A stretch of 40,356 nucleotides of DNA from a bacterium. Lineage in GTDB: Bacteria; Bacillota_I; Bacilli_A; RFN20; CAG-826. Shown in pieces: positions 7,664 to 14,419 of this stretch. The notes below the pieces were generated by a model. That model made no database searches. It saw only the letters and a program-made list of their open reading frames with translations, and had not been told where the DNA came from. The stretch is from positions 1 through 40,356 of the forward strand of contig SFUB01000002.1 in assembly GCA_004561785.1 (NCBI GenBank). The letters are read 5' to 3'. Numbering within the stretch: the stretch's first letter is position 1; each line of letters starts with the position of its first letter. A program made the position numbers and the translations under genes.

Positions 7664-9472
7664 ATGAAAGAGTTGTTTGCATCCTTGAAAAGAACGATCC
7701 GCGATTGCAAAGGGCTTTTCTTTTTGAATTTCTTCTCGCAATTCCTGATGGTTCTTTTTTCCGTGCTCACCACTTTCTTGATTAAAGTGCTCGTGGATTT
7801 CCTTCAGGGGACCTTGGGGGAAGCCGAGTTTTTGGAGAAGTGGGTCTTGGATCTCATCAGTTTCGGGAGAGGCGTCGGATTCCTGAACGAGAACCCCCAC
7901 GCCTTGATATTGTCCGTCATCCTTTTCGGATTCCTCTCGGCGTCGAGCTCGGTGTTCCGGATGCTGATGCGCGGATACTGCGCCGAAGAGGTGAAGAAAA
8001 CGCTTCAGCTCGATTTATTCAACCACCTTGAAAAGCTTCCTTATCCCTATTATAAGTCCCACAAAGAAGGGGATCTCATCCAAACCTGCACCCGCGATGT
8101 CGACGTCGTCCAGCGGTTTTTCATCGGGGACCTTTCCCAGGCAAGCTACACCCTTTTCGTCTTCGTTCTTTGCTTCTTGATCTTGATGGGGATCTCGTGG
8201 AAGCTCACTTTGCTTTCGCTTTGCCTATTCCCGATCATGTTCCTCTATTCCTATTTCATGATCAAGAAAGTCCGCAAAGCCTACGCGGATACCGATGAGG
8301 TCGAGGCGAGGATGACCGACGATATCTCGGAGAACCTAGCCGCGGTCAGGATCGTGAAGGCCTTCAACCAAGAGAAATTCGAGATCGGCCGCTTCGAGCT
8401 GCGTCTAAGGGAATACAGGAATTCCTATTTGGCCTGGAAGAAACTCTCCTCCTTCTTCTACGCAAGCTCGGACATCTTCATCTTCGCCTCCCGGGTTCTG
8501 GCCTTGCTTTATTCCATCTATTTGGCCACCAAATCCCCCGCCGAGATCACCGCGGGGACGGTCGTCTTGGCTTATCTATTCGTCAACATGATGGTCTGGC
8601 CGATGCGAAGCCTCGCCACCTCGATGGCCAATATGGGTCAGGCGATCGCAAGCAACGACCGGATCGCCGCCGTCATGAAGGAGCGGGAAGAGGACACCCA
8701 TTCCGGGGTGACTCCCCCCATCAAAGGGAAGATCGAATTCCAGGGGGTGACCTTCGCCTATTTCGACGAGCCGGACAATAACGTCCTCAGCGGGGTGAAC
8801 TTCGTGATCGAGCCGGGGCAGACCGTGGCCATCATGGGCAAGACGGGATCCGGAAAAAGCACTCTGTCCCTCCTTTTGACGCGTCTATACGACGCGACGG
8901 AAGGCCAAATCAAAATCGACGGCACGCCCATCGAAGAGATCCAGAAGCATTACCTCCGGACCCAAATCGTCCCGGTGCTGCAGGATCCCTTCCTCTTCTC
9001 CAAATCGATCGCCGAGAACATCTCCGCCTCCCGGAAGGGGGCTTCCCGGCAAGAGATCAAACGGGCCGCCTACATCGCCTCGGTCGATCAGGCGATTTCT
9101 CGCTTCGAGGAGGGCTATGACACCCCCGTCGGCGAGAAGGGAGTCACTTTGTCCGGAGGCCAGAAGCAAAGGATCGCGATCGCCCGGACCATCCTCTCCG
9201 GGGCTCCGGTGCTCCTATTCGACGATTCGCTCTCGGCGGTCGACATGGCCACCGATTTGAGCATCCGCAGAAGGCTCAAGAGCCTCGATGCTTCCTCGAC
9301 GATCATCCTGATCACCCATCGCGTCGCGACGGCGAAGGACGCCGACCTGATCCTGGTCCTCGACGAAGGCAAAATCATCGAAGCGGGGACCCACGATCAG
9401 CTGATCGGCAAAAACGGCATCTACGCCCGGATCCATTCGATCCAGGCGTCGTTGCAGGGAAAGGAGGAATGA
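7664..9472 (+). CDS. ABC exporter subunit 1, heterodimer half with degenerate ATPase site
   Basis: 602 residues: an N-terminal six-helix exporter membrane domain (~1-320) and a C-terminal nucleotide-binding domain. Walker A is GKTGSGKST, the signature is canonical LSGGQKQR, and Walker B is VLLFDDSLSAVD. The residue after the Walker B Asp is Asp instead of the catalytic Glu. That substitution marks the non-hydrolysing site of heterodimeric exporters of the TM287/288, LmrCD and BmrCD type. The partner is the next gene, 1 bp away. There is no Shine-Dalgarno before the ATG and a -10 box ends 9 nt upstream, so the message is probably leaderless. The exported compound (drug, lipid or peptide) cannot be deduced. 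Confidence 0.9.
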   Translation: MKELFASLKRTIRDCKGLFFLNFFSQFLMVLFSVLTTFLIKVLVDFLQGTLGEAEFLEKWVLDLISFGRGVGFLNENPHALILSVILFGFLSASSSVFRMLMRGYCAEEVKKTLQLDLFNHLEKLPYPYYKSHKEGDLIQTCTRDVDVVQRFFIGDLSQASYTLFVFVLCFLILMGISWKLTLLSLCLFPIMFLYSYFMIKKVRKAYADTDEVEARMTDDISENLAAVRIVKAFNQEKFEIGRFELRLREYRNSYLAWKKLSSFFYASSDIFIFASRVLALLYSIYLATKSPAEITAGTVVLAYLFVNMMVWPMRSLATSMANMGQAIASNDRIAAVMKEREEDTHSGVTPPIKGKIEFQGVTFAYFDEPDNNVLSGVNFVIEPGQTVAIMGKTGSGKSTLSLLLTRLYDATEGQIKIDGTPIEEIQKHYLRTQIVPVLQDPFLFSKSIAENISASRKGASRQEIKRAAYIASVDQAISRFEEGYDTPVGEKGVTLSGGQKQRIAIARTILSGAPVLLFDDSLSAVDMATDLSIRRRLKSLDASSTIILITHRVATAKDADLILVLDEGKIIEAGTHDQLIGKNGIYARIHSIQASLQGKEE

Positions 9473-9473
9473 C

Positions 9474-11417
9474 ATGGCTGGCGGTTTCCAGGAAGAGAAG
9501 CTTCCGAACAAGCTCAATTTCGGCGTTTGGCTGCGCATCGGCAAATACGCCTTCCGACGCCCTTGGATCTTGATCCTCATTTTGTTCTTGACCCTTTTTG
9601 TCACCTTCTACGACTCAAGCTTCGTCCCAACCATGAACGCCGCGGCGGTTCAGGCGGCCACGGACAATCCGGGGACGATTCTTGATTTCTCCTCGCTTTA
9701 TCTAGAGGCCACGATGATCTTCGGATTCGAGATAAGGCTCAACTACTGGTGGTTCCTCTTCCTGCAGGTGGCGATGATCTTGGTCCGCTCGGTGGCGATC
9801 TTCTTATCCTTCTATTTTTTGAACTTCATCTCCGTCGACGTCATGACCGCTTTGAGGAGAGACACCTTCAAAAAGGTGCAGGAGCTCCCCTTCTCCTATT
9901 TCGACACCACTTCCTCCGGCTGGCTGATCGCCCGCATGAACGGGGACACTTCCGCTTTGGGGGACGTCCTCTCTTGGAACCTAAGCAACATCGTCTGGTC
10001 CTCTTTCGAACTCGTCTTCTCCTTCGTGACCATGTTCTCCGTGAATTGGAAGCTCTCCCTTTTGGTCTCGATCTCGGTCCCCGTCATGGCTGTTTTGATC
10101 CCCATTTTCGAAAGGACGCTTCTGAAAGCCCACCGCGCCGCCCGCCAAGAACACAGCGCCTTCGTCGGGTGGCTCGCCGAGGCCATCAACGGGGCCAAAA
10201 CCATCAAAACCCTCGCGATTGAGGATCAGACGGAGGAAGAGGCCAAACAAATCGCCGAATCGATCAAGAGAAAGAGGCTCAAGGCCGTCCGGATCAACGC
10301 TTTCTTCGGTCCCCTGATTTCCCTTTGTTCTTCTTTGATGATTGCCTTGCTCCTATACTGCGGCTTCTATTTCCCCAATTCCTTTGGGTTAGAGGCGGCG
10401 ACCACCGCGGCGACCCTGGTCTTGTTCGTGAGTTTCACCCAGAATATCTACAACCCCATCGAAAGCCTTTCCGAGACCTTCTCCGACTTCATCTCCGTCC
10501 AAGCGGGGGCCGAGAAGATCTCCCAGATGCTCGACGCCGAGGTCGAAATCAAAGACAAGCCGGAGGTCGTTGAGAAATACGGCACCCTCCTGGAACCCAA
10601 AAAAGAGAACTACGAGCCCTTGAAAGGCGACATCGTCTTCCGCGACGTCTGCTTCCGTTACAAAACCGGGCCCGAGGTCATCCATTCTCTTAATCTCAGG
10701 GTCCGAGAAGGGAAGAGTCTCGCGATCGTCGGCGAAACGGGCAGCGGCAAGTCCACTCTGGCCAATCTCCTCTGCCGCTTCTACGAGCCGACGTCCGGAT
10801 CCATCCTCGTCAATGGCTCCGATTACCGGAATCTGAGCCTAGGCTACCTCCGCAGCCGCATCGGCTATGTCCAGCAGACTCCCTTCGTCTTCTCCTCCTC
10901 TTTCAAGGACAACATCGCCTATGGCTCCCCCGAGGCGACCCAAGAGCAAATCGAGGCGGCCGCCAAGCTCGTCGGGATGCACGAATTCATCCTTTCCCAG
11001 AAAAAAGGCTACGACACCATCCTAGACGAAGGAGGGGGCATGCTCTCTCAGGGTCAGAAGCAGCTCATCAGCTTCGCCAGGGCCATCGTCAAGAACCCTT
11101 CGCTATTGATCCTTGACGAAGCCACGAGCAGCATCGACACCGAGACGGAGAAAGAAGTCCAATCCGCCTTGCTTAAGCTGCTCAAGGGAAGGACCTCGAT
11201 CATCATCGCCCACCGCCTCTCCACGATCGTCGACTGCGACGCCATCTTGCTCTTGGACAAAGGCAAGATCCTCGAGCAAGGCAGCCACAAGGAGCTGATG
11301 GAAAAGAAAGGGGCCTACTATTCCCTTTACATGGACCAATTCAAGGATTTGTCCTTGGATGAGCAGATCGACGCCTATCAGGAGCAGATCGAGGCCCATG
11401 GCATAAAAATCCGATAA
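9474..11417 (+). CDS. ABC exporter subunit 2, heterodimer half with intact Walker B
   Basis: 647 residues: six-helix exporter membrane domain (~1-340), then a nucleotide-binding domain. Walker A is GETGSGKST and Walker B is LLILDEATSSID, which keeps the catalytic Glu. The signature is altered to LSQGQKQ. In heterodimeric exporters the altered signature of one subunit faces the Asp-type Walker B of the other, giving one dead and one live ATP site. The two genes here fit this exactly. The start is set by AAGGAGG 6 nt before the ATG, with that site overlapping the end of subunit 1. A terminator follows at 11437-11457. The ~45-residue N-terminal cytoplasmic extension and the acidic C-terminal tail have no recognised motif. 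Confidence 0.9.
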   Translation: MAGGFQEEKLPNKLNFGVWLRIGKYAFRRPWILILILFLTLFVTFYDSSFVPTMNAAAVQAATDNPGTILDFSSLYLEATMIFGFEIRLNYWWFLFLQVAMILVRSVAIFLSFYFLNFISVDVMTALRRDTFKKVQELPFSYFDTTSSGWLIARMNGDTSALGDVLSWNLSNIVWSSFELVFSFVTMFSVNWKLSLLVSISVPVMAVLIPIFERTLLKAHRAARQEHSAFVGWLAEAINGAKTIKTLAIEDQTEEEAKQIAESIKRKRLKAVRINAFFGPLISLCSSLMIALLLYCGFYFPNSFGLEAATTAATLVLFVSFTQNIYNPIESLSETFSDFISVQAGAEKISQMLDAEVEIKDKPEVVEKYGTLLEPKKENYEPLKGDIVFRDVCFRYKTGPEVIHSLNLRVREGKSLAIVGETGSGKSTLANLLCRFYEPTSGSILVNGSDYRNLSLGYLRSRIGYVQQTPFVFSSSFKDNIAYGSPEATQEQIEAAAKLVGMHEFILSQKKGYDTILDEGGGMLSQGQKQLISFARAIVKNPSLLILDEATSSIDTETEKEVQSALLKLLKGRTSIIIAHRLSTIVDCDAILLLDKGKILEQGSHKELMEKKGAYYSLYMDQFKDLSLDEQIDAYQEQIEAHGIKIR

Positions 11418-11436
11418 AAAGTTAATTTCTCTTCTT

Positions 11437-11457
11437 AAGGGCCGAAAGGCCCTTTTT
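11437..11457 (+). terminator. Rho-independent terminator of ABC exporter operon
   Basis: Stem AAGGGCC/GGCCCTT (11437-11443 with 11448-11454), GAAA tetraloop, T-run to 11457. It separates the exporter operon from the aldolase promoter. Confidence 0.85.
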
Positions 11458-11461
11458 AAAA

Positions 11462-11490
11462 TTGAAACTCGCGGGCATTAGACCCATAAT
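11462..11490 (+). promoter_or_regulatory. Aldolase promoter
   Basis: -35 TTGAAA (11462-11467), 17-bp spacer, -10 CATAAT (11485-11490). The predicted leader is about 20-25 nt and contains AGGAGG 7 nt before the ATG. This is one of the clearest conventional promoters in the window. Confidence 0.7.
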
Positions 11491-11517
11491 AAAGCCAACT
11501 AACCAGGAGGTTATCAA

Positions 11518-12399
11518 ATGTTAGTCAACGCAACAAGGATGCTGAAGGAAGCCCACGAAGGTCATTACGCCGTCGGGCATTTCAACATCAACAATCTCGA
11601 ATGGACCAAAGCCATTCTTCTCACTGCCCAAGAGCTCAACTCGCCGGTCATCCTCGGCGTCAGCGAGGGCGCCGGGAAATACATGGGCGGATTCAAGGTC
11701 GTCGTCGCGATGGTGAAGGCCCTCGATGAGTGCCTCGGCATCACCGTGCCGGTGGCCCTCCACCTCGACCACGGCACCGAAGCCGGCGTCCGCGCCTGCA
11801 TCGAGGCCGGGTTCACCTCCGTCATGTTCGACGGCAGCGCCCTCCCCTTCGAGGAGAACCTCAAGAAGACCGCTGAGCTCGTCAAGCTCGCCCACGACAA
11901 GGGCCTTTCCTTCGAGGCTGAGATCGGCTCGATCGGCGGCACGGAAGACGGCGTCACCGGGCAAGGCGAAGTCGCTGATCCCGAGCAAGCCGCGGCCATG
12001 ATCAAGACCGGCATCGACTTCCTCGCCGCCGGCATCGGCAACATCCACGGCATCTACCCCGCGAACTGGACCGGGCTCCACTTCGATGCCTTGGCCAAGA
12101 TCGACGAAGTGACCGGGGACGTCCCCCTCGTCCTTCACGGCGGAACCGGCATCCCCGACGAGATGATCAAGAAAGCCATCTCCGGCGGCATGTCCAAGAT
12201 CAACGTCAACACCGAGTGCCAGCTCGTGTTCGCCGAGGCGACCATCGAGTATTGCAAAGCCGGCAAAGCCGACCCGACCGCCGAGAACAAGGCCAAGGGC
12301 TACGATCCGCGCAAACTCCTCAAGCCGGGCTTTGAGGCCATCAAAGCCAAGGTCAAGGAGAAGATGGAGCTCTTCGGCTCCGTCGGAAAAGCCGACTGA
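11518..12399 (+). CDS. fba: Class II fructose-1,6-bisphosphate aldolase
   Basis: 293 residues, the normal length for a class II aldolase. It cleaves fructose 1,6-bisphosphate into dihydroxyacetone phosphate and glyceraldehyde 3-phosphate in the cytoplasm. Visible signatures are LHLDHG (Asp84 catalytic and His85 zinc ligand), GSIGGTEDGV, the second metal His in GNIHGIYP, and the third in VLHGGTGIP followed by the phosphate-binding GGMSKINVNTE. Tagatose-bisphosphate aldolases are close relatives, but the glycolytic setting (pfkA, pyk, eno and glucokinase in the window) favours fba. It stands alone between its own promoter and a strong terminator. Codon choice is very GC-rich at third positions, and the AGGAGG site is strong, as expected for a highly expressed gene. 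Confidence 0.95.
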   Translation: MLVNATRMLKEAHEGHYAVGHFNINNLEWTKAILLTAQELNSPVILGVSEGAGKYMGGFKVVVAMVKALDECLGITVPVALHLDHGTEAGVRACIEAGFTSVMFDGSALPFEENLKKTAELVKLAHDKGLSFEAEIGSIGGTEDGVTGQGEVADPEQAAAMIKTGIDFLAAGIGNIHGIYPANWTGLHFDALAKIDEVTGDVPLVLHGGTGIPDEMIKKAISGGMSKINVNTECQLVFAEATIEYCKAGKADPTAENKAKGYDPRKLLKPGFEAIKAKVKEKMELFGSVGKAD

Positions 12400-12408
12400 A
12401 GACCAGAG

Positions 12409-12436
12409 AAGCACCCCCTCGCCGGGGTGCTTTTTT
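12409..12436 (+). terminator. Aldolase terminator
   Basis: Stem AAGCACCCC/GGGGTGCTT (12409-12417 with 12424-12432), 6-nt loop, T6 tract (12431-12436), starting 9 bp after the fba stop. Confidence 0.92.
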
Positions 12437-12511
12437 CGTTGCGGAATACCGGTTTTTCTTCGTCCTTGCCTTCTTTTCTTTCTTTTCCTATTCAAAAGGG
12501 GTGAGTTGCAT

Positions 12512-12517
12512 TAAGAT
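12512..12517 (+). promoter_or_regulatory. -10 box of RDD gene (predicted leaderless)
   Basis: TAAGAT (4/6 to consensus) ends 9 nt before the ATG at 12527. No convincing -35 and no Shine-Dalgarno are seen near the ATG. The spacing matches that of other probably leaderless genes here, but on its own this is weak. Confidence 0.35.
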
Positions 12518-12526
12518 GAGTCCATT

Positions 12527-13807
12527 ATGGAAAAGAAGATCCCGGATTACATCCATCCCGCGGGCTACGGGAAAACGACGTTGGCCTATTTGATCGACGC
12601 GGCTTTGACCGTCGCGATGATTTTCGTCCTCTATTATTGCATCGGGCCCACTTTGATCCTGCCGGCCCAAGGCTACTCGGAGAAGTACGATGCCTACACC
12701 GGCTTCGTCAAGGACAGCCATCTGACCGTCGGCGACGCGATGGGGACGTTTTTGAGCTACGACGCCGGGATGACCGCGGAATCCGGAGAATCCGAAACGA
12801 AGGCCGGTTACCAGAAATACCAAGAGGCGGTCACTTATTACTACACCAAATTCATCCCCGGAAACGAAAACGCCGTGTTCTACGAAGAAGACGGCGTCGC
12901 CAAGGATGCGGACGGTTCCTATAACGTCGATTCGGTTAAGGCGTTCGTCCTGAAGAAAGTCTACGCGCTGAACCCCAACGGCACCCCGATCCTTGACGAG
13001 GGCACCCAAAAGCCCAAAGACCCCTACTTCGTCTTGGACGAATCGACGGAAGATCCTTATGACGTCAAGCTCGGCGAGGAATACACCGGCGAACTCGACA
13101 ACGTCAAATTGACCCTCCTCCGCGATTACTTCTTCGCCGAAGGCAAAGGCGTCTATTACGATGCGATCGCCCATCTCTCCGCTCAGCCCTATTTCACCGG
13201 GCTGCAGTCGGAGCTCGGCATGATCCGTTATCTTTCTTTCCTCCCCGCTTTCATCATCTCCCCCTTCCTCTTCTTCTTCCTGATCCCCCTCTGCGTTCCC
13301 AATGGCAAAACAATCGGCAAGTTGATCGCCAGGACCGCCGTCTTGGGCGCGGATGGGTACAAAGCCAAGAAGCTCAACATCATTCTCCACTACGCTTGGC
13401 TCACGATCATCTGGGAGACCTTGCTGATCCCCAACACCGCGATCGGCATCATGACCTTGATGCTCATGCTCCTCATCGACTACATGGCCCTCATCCTCTC
13501 GAAGAACCATCAGTCCCTCCATGACAAAGTGGCCAGGACCATCGTCATCAACAGCAAAGAGTCGGTTTGGTTTGCCGACGAGGAGACCGCCCTCGCCTTC
13601 GCCAAGGCCCACCCAGACTCCCCCTGCGCCTCCTTCTACCGGGCCAAAGGGCTCCTCTCCGATCCCATGTCTTCGGCGGAGGAGCAAGCCTTCCTGAGGG
13701 AAGAATCGATCGTCGACCTCTCCACGATCGGCAAGGCCAGGGAAAAGGCCAAGAGCATCGTGAGCTTCGATGAGTTCGAAGCCGGCGAAGACAAAAAAGG
13801 CGAATGA
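12527..13807 (+). CDS. RDD-family membrane protein with large extracytoplasmic insert
   Basis: 426 residues. The first helix (~18-42) contains the conserved Asp of the RDD family in AYLIDAAL. Helix 2 (~238-260) is followed by PNGKTIGKLIARTAVLGADG, typical of RDD proteins. Helix 3 region (~290-325) precedes NHQSLHDKVARTIVI, the family's closing motif. The first loop, usually short, is expanded to ~190 residues (45-235), rich in Tyr, Asp, Glu and Lys, and should face outside. A ~75-residue soluble tail follows. RDD proteins are poorly understood; some are implicated in Na+/H+ exchange. The single gene has its own -10 box close to the ATG and a terminator behind it. The insert has no recognised fold. 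Confidence 0.8.
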   Translation: MEKKIPDYIHPAGYGKTTLAYLIDAALTVAMIFVLYYCIGPTLILPAQGYSEKYDAYTGFVKDSHLTVGDAMGTFLSYDAGMTAESGESETKAGYQKYQEAVTYYYTKFIPGNENAVFYEEDGVAKDADGSYNVDSVKAFVLKKVYALNPNGTPILDEGTQKPKDPYFVLDESTEDPYDVKLGEEYTGELDNVKLTLLRDYFFAEGKGVYYDAIAHLSAQPYFTGLQSELGMIRYLSFLPAFIISPFLFFFLIPLCVPNGKTIGKLIARTAVLGADGYKAKKLNIILHYAWLTIIWETLLIPNTAIGIMTLMLMLLIDYMALILSKNHQSLHDKVARTIVINSKESVWFADEETALAFAKAHPDSPCASFYRAKGLLSDPMSSAEEQAFLREESIVDLSTIGKAREKAKSIVSFDEFEAGEDKKGE

Positions 13808-13821
13808 GCCAACGAAAGAAG

Positions 13822-13846
13822 GCCGCGGGTCTCCCGCGGCTTTTCC
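13822..13846 (+). terminator. Terminator after RDD gene
   Basis: Stem GCCGCGGG/CCCGCGGC (13822-13829 with 13833-13840), 3-nt loop TCT, then TTTTCCTT. It sits between convergent genes; the minus-strand U-tract is poor, so it mainly serves the plus strand. Confidence 0.85.
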
Positions 13847-13865
13847 TTATTGGGCCTTTTCCTTA

Positions 13866-14378
13866 TTAATAAGAAGTGAGTTTTTTGTAATGGAGGAAAA
13901 GGAAGAGGAAACAAAGAAGGGCGATCCCCAAGCCCACCCCCATCAAGACCAAATGATTGAACGTGAGGCCGAAGAGGCCAAGGAGGGCGAAGCAGAAGGC
14001 ATCTCCCGCCATGGAAAGGACGTAACGCTTATCGGCTTTCCCTTCCTGCTCAAGCGGGAAGAAAGAAGAGGTGAAGGCAAGCGCGGAGAGAGCGAGGCCC
14101 AAAAGGGCAAGAAGAGGGAAGACGATCCCTTGGAAGATCTGGTTCGGAAGAGTTTGGGTGGAAAGGAATTCCCACAGGAAGCGAAGCCCCACTCCCACGG
14201 ATTCTCCTTTCTCGTTCCAATCGATCGGGGTCTCGAAGACGGGAAGCAAAACGGAGAAGGATCCTAAGAAAGGCAATAGGGGCGTCATGGAAAGGAAAAG
14301 GGCCTTCCCTTTCGGGGCGGAGGGAGAGGGTTTCTCCTTCGGGGTTTTGAATTTGGAACCGGGTTTGTATTCTGGCAT
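13866..14378 (-). CDS. Hypothetical four-helix membrane protein with basic N-terminus
   Basis: 170 residues. A Lys/Pro/Ser-rich cytoplasmic N-terminus (~1-25) is followed by hydrophobic segments at about 27-47, 84-106, 122-140 and 142-163, with a ~35-residue loop after the first. No domain is recognised. The start at 14378 is uncertain: the ATG directly follows the U-tract of the glgP terminator hairpin (14379-14401), and no free ribosome site is visible. A TAGAAT box (minus strand, 14407-14402) could give an independent transcript that includes the hairpin. The next in-frame ATG is at codon 31, at the start of the first helix. Read-through from the glycogen operon is the alternative. Confidence 0.6.
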   Translation of the reverse strand: MPEYKPGSKFKTPKEKPSPSAPKGKALFLSMTPLLPFLGSFSVLLPVFETPIDWNEKGESVGVGLRFLWEFLSTQTLPNQIFQGIVFPLLALLGLALSALAFTSSFFPLEQEGKADKRYVLSMAGDAFCFALLGLFGLTFNHLVLMGVGLGIALLCFLFLFLHYKKLTSY

Positions 14379-14401
14379 AAAAAGAGGGGCTTTCGCCCCT
14401 C
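14379..14401 (-). terminator. Terminator of glgB-glgP operon
   Basis: Minus strand: stem GAGGGGC/GCCCCTC (14401-14395 with 14390-14384), GAAA tetraloop, T5. The T-run abuts the ATG of the next gene with no spacer. Confidence 0.85.
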
Positions 14402-14419
14402 ATTCTAGTGGCATTTACC

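Noticed and set aside
11521..12495. 324-codon open frame opposite fba
   Set aside because: It is the mirror of a strongly biased aldolase gene; the translation is Gly/Asp/Val-rich with no domain, and fba is certain.
12488..13687. 399-codon open frame opposite the RDD gene
   Set aside because: Low-complexity Gly/Glu/Asp/Val composition typical of antisense frames in GC-rich codon-biased genes; no ribosome site or family match.
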